NCBI RefSeq assembly: GCF_024721155.1
Contig: NZ_JAHVAP010000003.1
Span: 186,001-250,000 of the forward strand
Length of the DNA stretch: 64,000 bases
Direction of reading: 5' to 3'
Source of the DNA: Mucilaginibacter phenanthrenivorans
GTDB taxonomy: Bacteria; Bacteroidota; Bacteroidia; Sphingobacteriales; Sphingobacteriaceae
Shown: one piece after another, positions 16,725 through 24,377 of the stretch
Layout: every line of letters starts with the position of its first letter
How positions within the stretch are numbered: position 1 is the stretch's first letter
Program-made: the position numbers and the translations under genes
The notes under the pieces: generated by a model
Seen by the model: the letters and a program-made list of their open reading frames with translations, nothing else
The model's database searches: none
What the model was told of the DNA's origin: nothing

Positions 16725-17777
16725 CTACGCCAACAACTCTTTTTCTGCAAGCGCCGTTCCTTCAATCCTTGCTTTAATTTTCGCAAAGGCAGTTTCGCGG
16801 GTGGTGGATACATCGTCACAAAATGGAGAAAATCCACAATCGTCAGTTGTGCCTAATTGGTTCAGCGGGATAAATTCAGCCGCCTCCAGTACCCTGTCTC
16901 TGACCTCCTCTTTACTTTCAATTACAGGATTAAGCACATCAATAACTCCTACAAATGCTTTCTGGCTAGGTTTAAGGTGTTGCTTTATAATTTGCAGCAC
17001 CTTTGGCCTGTCTGGCTCGCTTGCAAGCTGTAGATAAAAGCTGCCAACGTTTAAGGTGAACAGGGCCGGGATCAGGCCAGCATAGTCAATATCTGCGCTG
17101 TGGGTAGAGTCATGATCGCCGCCCGGGCAAACGTGCACGCCCAATTTTTGCTGCTCTTCTTTGGTGAAGCGATCAAATACCTGGTTATTGAGGTCGATGA
17201 AATGTTTTAAAACTCCGCCGGATGGATCGAGTTTAAGCGAAAGCCGGCCTTCCGTAAAATCCATTTGGACTTTGTATGCTCCCTGTTCCAGGCAACTTCT
17301 TATATCCTTTTCACATTCGTTAATAAGGTCGGCAATAAATTCAGCTTGTGAATAGCCTTCAATTCCGGCAGCAGGATATATTAAGCTTAGTGCGGAAGCA
17401 GATATAACGGCCTGTTTAACCGGTAACGACGTCAGCTTTTGTGCCGCTGTAAGGTATTTAACTGCATAATTACCATACCTGAACGGCCCCGAAGTTAAAA
17501 GCGGCAGCTGGCGGGAATGTCCGTCTTCAAAATCTATCCGCATTCCTTCGGCGGTCAGATTTGTTAACCCCTCCAACGGGTAAGTGGCAAAACTTGATTT
17601 GGTTTGCTCACCGTCGGTTATGACCGGCGAACCTGTTTTTTCAAGGTGTTTTAAGGTATCGGTGATGGCATCGGCATAAAGCTTTTGCAGATCAGCGTTA
17701 CCTGAAGGATTTGTAATAGCCGCTACTAATTCAGGCGACCGTGGAATGCTTCCAATTGGTTCAGATGGGATTTTCAT
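16725..17777 (-). CDS. MetE C-terminal-like cobalamin-independent methionine synthase family protein
   Basis: A 350-residue protein covering only the catalytic C-terminal barrel of MetE (the complete enzyme has about 750 residues). The zinc ligands are recognisable: His215 and Cys217 in GVHVCPGGDHDSTH and Cys314 in TTDDCGFSPF. Stand-alone proteins of this kind methylate homocysteine or other thiols, often with a corrinoid protein or another methyl donor. The substrate cannot be named here. No riboswitch is visible upstream. It is convergent with the gene of unknown function at 15809, with a long palindrome in between. Confidence 0.85.
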   Translation of the reverse strand: MKIPSEPIGSIPRSPELVAAITNPSGNADLQKLYADAITDTLKHLEKTGSPVITDGEQTKSSFATYPLEGLTNLTAEGMRIDFEDGHSRQLPLLTSGPFRYGNYAVKYLTAAQKLTSLPVKQAVISASALSLIYPAAGIEGYSQAEFIADLINECEKDIRSCLEQGAYKVQMDFTEGRLSLKLDPSGGVLKHFIDLNNQVFDRFTKEEQQKLGVHVCPGGDHDSTHSADIDYAGLIPALFTLNVGSFYLQLASEPDRPKVLQIIKQHLKPSQKAFVGVIDVLNPVIESKEEVRDRVLEAAEFIPLNQLGTTDDCGFSPFCDDVSTTRETAFAKIKARIEGTALAEKELLA

Positions 17778-17896
17778 AGATTTAGAGGTTTGGTTTACTG
17801 CATAAAGTTAAAGGAATTTATTAAAACCCAAAATTACTTTAATGTCAATATTAGCCTCGCATTGGTTTCTTAGAAACCCGGACTTTTCGTTTCTGG

Positions 17897-17927
17897 CTAT
17901 GAACTATGAACCATCATCCATGAACTA
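17897..17927. repeat. Single arm of the GTTGATGGTTCAT word-repeat family, copy 2
   Basis: One arm (CTATGAACTATGAACC followed by ATCATCCATGAACTA) without a matching partner nearby. It overlaps the TAG stop of the DJ-1-type gene. The lead-in CTTTTCGTTTCTGG resembles that of the copies at 23762-23782 and 57030-57048. Confidence 0.65.
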
Positions 17928-18722
17928 CTTCGCCAACACCAATCCATTCTCCGGTACCCATTTATTATATTCAATAGTTTTGGCAACCCCTTCGGCGTAT
18001 GCGCGGCTGCGTAGTTTTTCAACAAGATGCAAAGCCCCATCTATTCCGGCAGAAATTCCGGCTGTAGTAATCACGTTGCCGTTATCAACAAATCGGGTGT
18101 TAGCCAAAACTTTAGTTTTGGGGAATGTTTTAGCAAGGTTATCAATTTGTAGGTGATAAGTAGTTGCTGTCAAATTATCCAGCAATCCGGCTTTGCCCAA
18201 TATAAATGCCCCGGTACAAACAGAAAAATATGATTTAAATTTTTGCGTTTTGATCCATGTGATAACCGAATCGGTAATAACTCCGGGGCCGGTATCACCT
18301 CCAAAAACAGCAAGGATGTCGGCAGGCGGAGCGTCGTTAATGGTATAATCGGGCGTTACAAAAAGCACGGTCTGCGCCCGGAGTGGTTTATAGCTTTTTG
18401 ATACAGTGAATACATTGAATCCTGCGGCAATAAATACTTCCATCGGCCCGGCGAAGTCCAGCACCTCAACGCCATCCTGCAGGTAAAAGCAAATGGTAGG
18501 CTTTTCGGCGGCCAGTTGTTTTTTAAAATCGCCCAACTTCATTTTAATTAGCGTCATGCCGCAATGCGGGCAAACACCCGGCTTATCAAATTGCAGTTTG
18601 TCGCAATCGCCGTTACACGGGCCGCAAACGTAAACTATGGAATCCGGTTGAGTTGCAGGTTGGGCATTCGCTACACTTGCGCTGATTATGGTAAGTAGTA
18701 TAATAAAGTATAATTTTTTCAT
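17925..18722 (-). CDS. Exported DJ-1/PfpI-family protein with N-terminal zinc-ribbon-like domain
   Basis: A 265-residue protein. A signal peptide (1-20, ANA-Q) is followed by a small cysteine-rich module: C33-G-P-C36, C40 and C51-P-H-C54-G-M, like the heavy-metal-binding or rubredoxin-type knot of some periplasmic metal proteins. Residues from about 75 form a DJ-1/PfpI domain with the nucleophile-elbow Cys169 in SVCTGAFILGKAGLL. DJ-1 relatives include amidases, isonitrile hydratases and glyoxalases; the activity here is unknown. The export signal and fusion to a metal-binding-like module are unusual. Its TAG stop lies in a word-repeat. Confidence 0.82.
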   Translation of the reverse strand: MKKLYFIILLTIISASVANAQPATQPDSIVYVCGPCNGDCDKLQFDKPGVCPHCGMTLIKMKLGDFKKQLAAEKPTICFYLQDGVEVLDFAGPMEVFIAAGFNVFTVSKSYKPLRAQTVLFVTPDYTINDAPPADILAVFGGDTGPGVITDSVITWIKTQKFKSYFSVCTGAFILGKAGLLDNLTATTYHLQIDNLAKTFPKTKVLANTRFVDNGNVITTAGISAGIDGALHLVEKLRSRAYAEGVAKTIEYNKWVPENGLVLAK

Positions 18723-19042
18723 GGAGTTGGGTTTGATAGTAAAGGTAAGTGATAATGAGACTGATAAGTGTGGCGGTTGTTACTAATGGCGTAAGATTTG
18801 TCAAACAAAAAAACAGCCGTCACAATTGCTGTGAACGGCCGCTTCAGTTAACTATCCCTAATTTATCAACTTACTCTTATTCCATAATTTATCAAAAAAA
18901 CTAAAACCATTTTCTGAGCCCCTGCAAATCATTGGTTAGTTTTATAATGTCAAAAGTATAGCGCCGGGGCCAGAGTTTATACGGGGAAAATACGGTATCT
19001 GTATGCGGTAATTACGCAATTTTGCGGATAGGATTATAAAAG
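18723..19042. other. Spacer with divergent control region
   Basis: No convincing gene. It holds the upstream region of the DJ-1-type gene, including a TACCTTTA that could be a -7 element, and a hairpin of GCCGT/ACGGC with CACA/TGTG inside at about 18814-18837. The remainder is AT-rich and unassigned. Confidence 0.4.
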
Positions 19043-19071
19043 AAAAGGCTCCCGGAAATCGGAAGCCTTTT
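19043..19071 (-). terminator. Hairpin terminator of the aminotransferase gene
   Basis: AAAAGGCT (19043-19050) pairs with AGCCTTTT (19064-19071), extended inward by CCG/CGG. The A/T ends make it usable on both strands. It lies 21 bases beyond the aminotransferase stop. Confidence 0.7.
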
Positions 19072-19091
19072 ATAGCGAAAAAGGGTGCGTG

Positions 19092-20348
19092 TTAAACCAG
19101 CTTAGTAAGCGCTGCTCTCACCCTTGGTATCAGTTGTTCAATATCTTGTAAGGTACTTGCACCTACCGATGCCCTGAACCATGGGGTGTCGTCATCTGTT
19201 CCAAACGCGGCGAATGGCACGAATGCAACCTTCGCTTCCTTAATTAAATAGAAATTTGTATCTGCCGATGTTTTTAATACAGTACCGTCTGGAGTGGTTT
19301 TACCGGCATAATCAACTTTAATAGTTAAGTAGATGGCTCCCATCGGCTCAATAGCATCAACATTAAACCCATCGGCCTTCATTTGTTGAAAACCCTGGTA
19401 CAGCGTATTTAAGCTGTTTTGAATATTGCCTTTTAATTCGGCCAGGTAAGTATTAACGTCGTGATCCTGTTTTAAAAACTTAGCCATGGCAACCTGCTCG
19501 GCCTTTGGCGACCAGGCGCCCATGTGGCCAACAATGGCCTTCATGTGGCTAACAACTTCGGTTGGGCCAAAGCCCCAGCCAACGCGTACGCCGGTAGCGG
19601 CAAAACATTTGGAGGCGCCGTCAACAAAAATGGTAACATCCTTTAACTCGGGACGAAGCGTTACCGGGTTAAAATGCTCGTGTTTGCCGAAGGTAAGTTG
19701 TGAATAGATCTGATCATATAATAAGTAAAGCGGCTTTTCGCCGGCTTTACGGGTTTTGTTCTCGGCAATCACCAAATCGCAGATCTCTTCCAGGTCTTTT
19801 TTGGTGAACATGGTACCTGTTGGGTTAAGCGGCGAGCAAAGCGCCAGCAGGGCGGCACCCTTTAAATGCGGGGCAAGCTCGGCAGCAGTGGGCATAAAAT
19901 TATGCTCAGGACGAGTGGGTATAATAACAGCCTCGGCCTTTAACAGATCGCAATAGTGATTGTTGTTCCAGGACGGGGCAGGGAAAACCACTTTATCTCC
20001 CGGATCAACGACTGCTAAAAATATAGAATAGATCAACGGCCTTGAACCGCCCGAAACCAGGATCTGGTTGGGGGCATAGTCCAGGTCAAACCTGCTTTTT
20101 AAAAATGCAGATACACTTTCGCGCAGGTTCAGCATGCCGTCGGCTGGCGGGTAGTTGGTTTGGTTATCGGCATAAGCCTCAACAATACCTTGTTTCAGCT
20201 GCGCTGGGATAGGGTAAATATTTGAGTCAAAATCGCCAATGGTTAAATTGGCAATGTTTTGTCCCTGGCGTTTAAGTTCGTTTATCTCGCCTGCAATTTT
20301 AATAATTTCGGAGCCGTGCAGGTTCCGGGCTAATGAAGAAACACTCAT
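19092..20348 (-). CDS. PLP-dependent class I/II aminotransferase
   Basis: A 418-residue fold-type I aminotransferase. SPLNPTGT (172-179) and the Schiff-base Lys247 in DGASKCFAATGVRVGWGFGP are visible, with Tyr and Asp cofactor contacts in LLYDQIYSQL. Probably an aspartate- or broad-specificity aminotransferase. I chose ATG 20348 (MSVSSLARNLHGSE); the frame is open to 20408, but those 20 codons are written in an intergenic word-repeat and are not plausible protein. It is monocistronic, with a terminator after it, and divergent from efp. Confidence 0.9.
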   Translation of the reverse strand: MSVSSLARNLHGSEIIKIAGEINELKRQGQNIANLTIGDFDSNIYPIPAQLKQGIVEAYADNQTNYPPADGMLNLRESVSAFLKSRFDLDYAPNQILVSGGSRPLIYSIFLAVVDPGDKVVFPAPSWNNNHYCDLLKAEAVIIPTRPEHNFMPTAAELAPHLKGAALLALCSPLNPTGTMFTKKDLEEICDLVIAENKTRKAGEKPLYLLYDQIYSQLTFGKHEHFNPVTLRPELKDVTIFVDGASKCFAATGVRVGWGFGPTEVVSHMKAIVGHMGAWSPKAEQVAMAKFLKQDHDVNTYLAELKGNIQNSLNTLYQGFQQMKADGFNVDAIEPMGAIYLTIKVDYAGKTTPDGTVLKTSADTNFYLIKEAKVAFVPFAAFGTDDDTPWFRASVGASTLQDIEQLIPRVRAALTKLV

Positions 20349-20380
20349 GTTAATGTGCTGATTTTTGATGTGCAAAGTTA

Positions 20381-20485
20381 AGCTAAAAGCTGAAAGCGAA
20401 AAGCCCAAAGCAAAAAAGGAAATTACGCTTAAAAATCATCCAACGGAAAGTGAAAGCTTTCTGCTTTAGTCTTTTAGCTTTCAGC
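20381..20485. repeat. Inverted word-repeat (AGCTAAAAGCTGAAAGC type) upstream of efp
   Basis: Left arm 20381-20411 and right arm 20452-20485 (words TTTAGCTTTCAGC, GAAAGCTTTCTGC) are imperfect inverted copies. It lies between the divergent aminotransferase and efp genes, ending about 10 bases before the efp -33 element. Confidence 0.7.
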
Positions 20486-20495
20486 CCGAACCCCC

Positions 20496-20526
20496 TTGTT
20501 TCTTTCCCTATAACTCCCTAAGTTTG
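20496..20526 (+). promoter_or_regulatory. Predicted promoter of efp
   Basis: TTG (20496-20498), a 20-base spacer and TAAGTTTG (20519-20526, exact TAnnTTTG). The leader to the ATG at 20545 would be only about a dozen bases. Confidence 0.55.
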
Positions 20527-20544
20527 CGCCTCAATAAAATTGTT

Positions 20545-21108
20545 ATGGCTAAAGCATCTGAAATAAAAAATGGCAACATCCTTCGTTTCAATGGCGAACT
20601 GTTGCAGGTAGAAGAATTTTTGCACCGCACACCGGGTAACCTGCGCGCTTTTTACCAGGCACGGATGCGTAACGTAAAATCGGGCAAGCTGGTTGAATAC
20701 CGTTTCCGTACTGATGAGGATGTAACCATTGCCCGTGTTGAAACCAATAACTACCAGTATCTATACGAAGATGGCGACTCATTGGTAATAATGGACAACA
20801 CAACCTACGATCAGCATAATGTGCCTAAAAACCTGTTCGGCCCGGCTGTAAAATTCCTTAAAGAAGGCATGAACGTAATTGTTGCCTTTGAAAGCGAAGA
20901 GCCTATTATGGGATCTATCCCCGGATCTGCTGAATTGGAGATCACTTACACCGAGCCTGCTGTTAAGGGCGATACTTCAACCGGCGCCATGAAAAACGCC
21001 ACAGTTGAAACCGGTGCAGAAATTAAAGTGCCCTTGTTTATTAATATAGGCGATAAGGTAAAGGTTGATACCGCTACCGGCGCGTACGTGGAAAGAGTGA
21101 AAGCGTAA
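20545..21108 (+). CDS. efp: Elongation factor P
   Basis: Helps ribosomes through polyproline stretches. The 187-residue protein has the three beta-barrel domains and the C-terminal signature GSIPGSAELEITYTEPAVKGDTSTG. Start: ATG 20545 (MAKASEIKNGN); seven codons upstream are open but overlap the promoter. Notable: the tip of the domain I loop reads TPGNLRAF (29-36), so Asn32 stands where E. coli has the beta-lysylated Lys34 and other bacteria a modified Arg or Lys. The loop sequence may be typical of Cytophagales/Sphingobacteria; I recall similar ones but cannot check. Confidence 0.95.
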   Translation: MAKASEIKNGNILRFNGELLQVEEFLHRTPGNLRAFYQARMRNVKSGKLVEYRFRTDEDVTIARVETNNYQYLYEDGDSLVIMDNTTYDQHNVPKNLFGPAVKFLKEGMNVIVAFESEEPIMGSIPGSAELEITYTEPAVKGDTSTGAMKNATVETGAEIKVPLFINIGDKVKVDTATGAYVERVKA

Positions 21109-21131
21109 GGGGCCCCTACCCCCTAAAGGGG
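21109..21131. repeat. GC-rich palindrome (CCCCCTAAAGGGG family), intergenic copy
   Basis: Starts at the base after the efp stop and contains CCCCTACCCCCTAAAGGGG. Same family as 22471-22571 and the two in-gene copies at 31521-31546 and 35178-35203. Confidence 0.65.
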
Positions 21132-21148
21132 AATAAGAAATAGAATTG

Positions 21149-21172
21149 AAAGCCTCCGGAAAAGGGGGCTTT
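21149..21172 (+). terminator. Probable terminator of efp
   Basis: AAAGCCTCC (21149-21157) pairs with GGGGGCTTT (21164-21172) with one G-T wobble, loop GGAAAA, followed by a short T-rich tail. It lies between convergent genes and may serve both. Confidence 0.55.
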
Positions 21173-21219
21173 TCTGTTGATCCGGCAAGCAGCAACGAAT
21201 ACTGCAATATACTATTACG

Positions 21220-21648
21220 CTATATCCGCAAATGCCAGCCTGCAAAGGGTTTCACAGTTGCGCAGGTTGGGCTGCCATCCTTTGCTGTACCGGGAACAAT
21301 TGTCTCAAGCCCCGAATTTTCATTTGCCCTGTTAATCAGATCCCAACTGATGTCTCTCAGTGGAATTTTAAGCCGCCGGCTCCACGGTGAAACCTGGCCA
21401 GCAAAAGTGCCGATGCCTATATAAATAAACTTTTCTACCGGCGGGCCTTGTACATAGGGGCCTCCAAATCGCGCCAATTCAGTTTTTGCCGGATCGACCT
21501 TTACATCAATCATTAATTCAAAATGCAGGTCGCCATCAGCTGAAATTTGTACCTGCACAGCTTCAACTACATTACCATGTCCCTTTTGCAGTGCGAAATG
21601 AATGCCAGCAGGGGGCTTTTGTAAGATGATATGGAGATTGACGGTCAT
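21220..21648 (-). CDS. Small conserved protein (DUF5990-like)
   Basis: A 142-residue protein, beta-rich, starting MTVNLHIILQKPPAGIHFALQKG and containing the block ARFGGPYVQGPPVEKFIYIGIGTFAGQ. I tentatively associate it with DUF5990, a family of unknown function in Bacteroidota and Actinobacteria; that is memory, not a search. No catalytic motif, signal peptide or membrane segment is seen. It is convergent with efp and 52 bases downstream of the exonuclease III gene on the same strand, so it may be co-transcribed with it. Confidence 0.65.
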   Translation of the reverse strand: MTVNLHIILQKPPAGIHFALQKGHGNVVEAVQVQISADGDLHFELMIDVKVDPAKTELARFGGPYVQGPPVEKFIYIGIGTFAGQVSPWSRRLKIPLRDISWDLINRANENSGLETIVPGTAKDGSPTCATVKPFAGWHLRI

Positions 21649-21700
21649 TTTGAACGTAAATTTTGTGTCTGATAACCAATGCTATTTATTCAAACCAAGT

Positions 21701-22468
21701 TTAAAACATTAGCTCCAGTAATACCGGGCAATGGTCGGAATGCTTTGCCTCCGGTAAAATGGCAGCTCTTTTTATATGTTCTTCCAGCGCACTTGTAGCC
21801 ATGTTATAATCAATACGCCAGCCCAGGTTTTTGGCCCGTGAATTCGCCCTAAAGCTCCACCATGTATAATTGTGCGGCTCCTTGTTCATGTGCCGGAAGG
21901 TATCTATATAACCAGACTCTAAAAAATTCTCCATCCATTCGCGTTCCTCAGGTAAAAAACCGGATGAATTTGCGTTTGATTTCGGGTTGTGAATGTCTAT
22001 GGGACGGTGACAGATATTATAATCGCCGGATACTACCAGCTTTGGGCATTGCGATTGCAGCAGCTCAAGGTAACGGCCAAACTCATCTAAAAAACGGTAC
22101 TTAAAAGCTTGCCGGTCATCACCGCTTGAGCCTGACGGAAAATAAACGCTCATTACCGATACTTCGTCAAAATCAACCCTGATATTGCGGCCCTCCCGGT
22201 CATAATCGTTGATGCCGCAGCCATACTCAACATGCTTTGGGGTTTGTTTGGTTAAAATGGCTGTGCCACTATAACCCTTCTTTTCGGCAGGATACCAGTA
22301 ATGTTCGTAGCCAAGATCCTCAACTAATTTCAGATCAGTTATTACATCCGGCGAAGCCTTAATTTCCTGCAGGCAAACTACGTCGGCATCGGTAGCCTGC
22401 AGCCAGGCCAGCCAGTTTTTGCTGATTGCCGAGCGAATGCCGTTAACATTATAGGTGATGATCTTCAT
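21701..22468 (-). CDS. xth: Exodeoxyribonuclease III / AP endonuclease
   Basis: Cuts DNA at abasic sites and degrades duplex DNA from 3' ends in base-excision repair. The 255-residue protein has all family motifs: MKIITYNVNGIRS, CLQEIKA (metal-binding Glu), VSVYFPSG-like MSVYFPSGS, GDYNICHRPIDIHNP (catalytic Asp/Asn) and the C-terminal KHSDHCPV with catalytic His. Full length. The upstream spacer is occupied by two inverted GC-rich palindromes. Confidence 0.95.
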   Translation of the reverse strand: MKIITYNVNGIRSAISKNWLAWLQATDADVVCLQEIKASPDVITDLKLVEDLGYEHYWYPAEKKGYSGTAILTKQTPKHVEYGCGINDYDREGRNIRVDFDEVSVMSVYFPSGSSGDDRQAFKYRFLDEFGRYLELLQSQCPKLVVSGDYNICHRPIDIHNPKSNANSSGFLPEEREWMENFLESGYIDTFRHMNKEPHNYTWWSFRANSRAKNLGWRIDYNMATSALEEHIKRAAILPEAKHSDHCPVLLELMF

Positions 22469-22470
22469 GA

Positions 22471-22571
22471 AGCCCCCTAGCCCCCTAAAGGGGGAATTAT
22501 TTTTAGTGTTGATATAATTAATTATTGAAACCTCCCGGTATCTGCTCCCCCTTTAGGGGGCCGGGGGGCTA
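22471..22571. repeat. Pair of inverted GC-rich palindromes (CCCCCTAAAGGGGG family)
   Basis: Left copy 22471-22494 (AGCCCCCTAG then CCCCCTAAAGGGGG) and right copy 22545-22570 in reverse orientation flank about 50 bases. Each copy is itself partly palindromic. The left copy touches the ATG of xth; the right copy forms the last codons and TAA stop of the cyclophilin gene. Confidence 0.8.
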
Positions 22572-23263
22572 AGTATTTTATCAAGCTGTTTGCATTCTTT
22601 TTTACTCAGCAATTCTACGGTCATTGGTACATCTACAGCTGGGCGATCATTTTTGTCTTTTTTTACCGCAGCAATCTTGTCGACCATATCAATGCCGGTA
22701 ACAACCTCGCCATAAACGGTATAACCCTGGTCTAAATGCGGGGCTCCGCCAACAGATTCATAATATTCGCGCTGCCATGCCGGGATTTTATGTCCTTTCA
22801 GGCGGGTTTGCTCAAGCGTATCCAGTTTGCCGGCGCTAAACCGTTTGCCTTCCACAATATAAAACTGGCAGCCACTTGATGCTTTAGCGGGGTTGTCATC
22901 CCGCGCAGCAGCCAATACGCCGCGTTTATGAAACAGGCTGTCCCTGAATTCTGCCGGAACGGTGTACCCAACATCGCCATTGCCAAGTTCGGCCCCTGGT
23001 TTTGCCTTGGTGGTATCTTTTGAATCAGGATCGCCACCCTGGATCATAAAGTTCTGGATAACGCGGTGAAACAAGGTGCCATTATAAAAGCCCTTCTTTG
23101 CCAGCTTTATAAAATTATCGCGGTGCTTGGGTGTTTCGTTATACAGTCGGATGATACAGCTGCCATAGCTGGTTTTTATCCGCACATACTGGTTTTTGGG
23201 CCCTTTGGCAAAAGCTGTTGTGATGGCCAGTAAGAGGAGTGCTGTAGTAAAAAGTTTCTTCAT
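22553..23263 (-). CDS. Exported cyclophilin-type peptidyl-prolyl isomerase
   Basis: Catalyses cis-trans isomerisation of prolyl bonds, here probably in the periplasm. The 236-residue protein has a signal peptide (MKKLFTTALLLLAITTAFA) and the cyclophilin core with FHRVIQNFMIQGGD, SSGCQFYIVEG and GYTVYGEVVTGIDMVDKIA. The ATG at 23263 is preferred to an in-frame one at 23290 because it starts the signal peptide. The last residues, SPPAP, and the TAA are encoded by a GC-rich palindromic repeat, so the natural end was probably a few codons different. The next gene upstream (23300) is on the same strand 36 bases away. Confidence 0.92.
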   Translation of the reverse strand: MKKLFTTALLLLAITTAFAKGPKNQYVRIKTSYGSCIIRLYNETPKHRDNFIKLAKKGFYNGTLFHRVIQNFMIQGGDPDSKDTTKAKPGAELGNGDVGYTVPAEFRDSLFHKRGVLAAARDDNPAKASSGCQFYIVEGKRFSAGKLDTLEQTRLKGHKIPAWQREYYESVGGAPHLDQGYTVYGEVVTGIDMVDKIAAVKKDKNDRPAVDVPMTVELLSKKECKQLDKILSPPAP

Positions 23264-23299
23264 ATATGTTTTGTTTATCAAGCGAATCAATGGTTCAAA

Positions 23300-23650
23300 C
23301 TAATCCACCATCCCTAACTCCTCAAAATAATCAATCATCAGCGATTTCAAAACCATTTCCTGTTCAAGCAAAGTATAGTTAGGGATCACGTCAACCCGTT
23401 TCCAATGCGGCCAGCCGTCCTGGTCCAGCCCTTCCAGCTCATAAAAGCCCATTTTACTGAATAGCTTACAGTTGGCAATATGCATCAGCTCCTCCTTTTG
23501 CCGTTTGCTGAATTTACGCGGGCCTTGTCCAAGCTCCTGCACGCCAATCAAAAACAACATCACCTTCAGATCCGGCTTCTCGTTATCAAACTCATCAGCA
23601 ATGCGTTGCTGTAAGGCACTCCATTTTAAATTAATCTCGGCTGGTTTCAC
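23300..23650 (-). CDS. Small conserved protein of unknown function
   Basis: A 116-residue soluble protein (MKPAEINLKWSALQQRI...), probably helical, with the block LKVMLFLIGVQELGQGPRKFSKRQKEELMHIANCKLFSKMGFYELEG. It ends in an acidic helix (MIDYFEELGMVD). No recognised domain; the aromatic C-terminal half looks well conserved-type rather than random. Position just upstream of the cyclophilin gene, same strand, suggests co-transcription. A word-repeat fills the region upstream of its ATG. Confidence 0.7.
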   Translation of the reverse strand: MKPAEINLKWSALQQRIADEFDNEKPDLKVMLFLIGVQELGQGPRKFSKRQKEELMHIANCKLFSKMGFYELEGLDQDGWPHWKRVDVIPNYTLLEQEMVLKSLMIDYFEELGMVD

Positions 23651-23667
23651 GGGAACAAATATAAGTT

Positions 23668-23816
23668 AGTTCATGGTTCATAGTTGATGGTTCATGGTAA
23701 AAAGTGCATTTAGTTCATGGTTCATGGTAACGTGCAGATGGCGCAATTTAGCTATCATTATATCACCTAACCTTTTTTCGGCTATGAACTATGAACCATC
23801 AACCATGAACCTCATG
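23668..23816. repeat. Inverted word-repeat (GTTGATGGTTCAT family), copy 3
   Basis: Left arm 23668-23697, a shortened extra copy at 23712-23730, and an inverted right arm 23782-23816 (CTATGAACTATGAACC...). It fills most of the space between two divergent genes. Confidence 0.78.
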
Positions 23817-23869
23817 CAATTTAGTTGCATTTAAACAAGATTGTTACCTTTATTGATATTTTTATTATT

Positions 23870-23877
23870 TACTTTTG
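23870..23877 (+). promoter_or_regulatory. -7 element upstream of the His/Cys-rich small gene
   Basis: TACTTTTG, an exact TAnnTTTG match, 28 bases before the TTG start at 23906. A TTG at 23853-23855 is closer than usual (14 bases), so the -33 element is not settled. Confidence 0.4.
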
Positions 23878-23905
23878 CAGCTTACTGCTGTATTAGCTAA
23901 CTGAC

Positions 23906-24241
23906 TTGAAAACTAATAAACGCCATATTATCCATGCATGGATTTTATTGATCTGCTTTATCGCAGGCCAGTATATGGTGTATTCTCACCAGCACAAGCT
24001 GATTAAGGAAACAGAGCAGTCTTACTCCGCTAACAAACCGCAGCCGCATCAAACCGTTTCCGAGAAATGCCAGTTATGCGATGCTATGCATCACAACAGC
24101 ATGGTTATTACCAGCAATGTTACTGTTAGCCCCATCTCGGTTACTGATCATGTTTACAAATCACCTGTATATAACTTCACAAGCTTAGCGCTTATTCTCT
24201 CCGGTGGCCGTGCCCCGCCCTGTGCCAATTATTCAGTTTAA
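23906..24241 (+). CDS. Small membrane-anchored or exported His/Cys-rich protein
   Basis: A 111-residue protein with a hydrophobic N-terminus (AWILLICFIAGQYMVYS) that acts as signal or anchor, then SHQHK, the cluster CQLCDAMHHNS, and a C-terminal GGRAPPCANYSV. The start is TTG at 23906, needed to include the hydrophobic segment; the first internal ATG would remove it. The cysteines and histidines suggest metal binding. It sits directly upstream of a TonB-dependent receptor on the same strand (136 bases), so a role in the same metal uptake or sensing route is likely but inferred. I do not recognise a named family. Confidence 0.68.
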   Translation: MKTNKRHIIHAWILLICFIAGQYMVYSHQHKLIKETEQSYSANKPQPHQTVSEKCQLCDAMHHNSMVITSNVTVSPISVTDHVYKSPVYNFTSLALILSGGRAPPCANYSV

Positions 24242-24377
24242 AAGCTAAAGGCTTTTTGTGTTAACACAAATGATCAACAGATCGAATTTGATTGTCACTT
24301 TTTAGGCCGATGAACGTCTAAACCGTAATCGATCAAAGGTCGCCGGTCCAATTCTTTAATAATTCAGACTAACAATA

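Noticed and set aside
16680..17900. Cobalamin or SAM riboswitch upstream of the MetE-like gene
   Set aside because: I could not recognise conserved riboswitch boxes such as a B12 box in the short leader.
18814..18837. Hairpin GCCGT/ACGGC as a terminator
   Set aside because: It is not followed by a T run and lies upstream rather than downstream of the nearest gene; reported only as part of the spacer.
20349..20408. N-terminal extension of the class I/II aminotransferase
   Set aside because: The 20 codons are written in an intergenic word-repeat and add no known element; ATG 20348 matches the family start.
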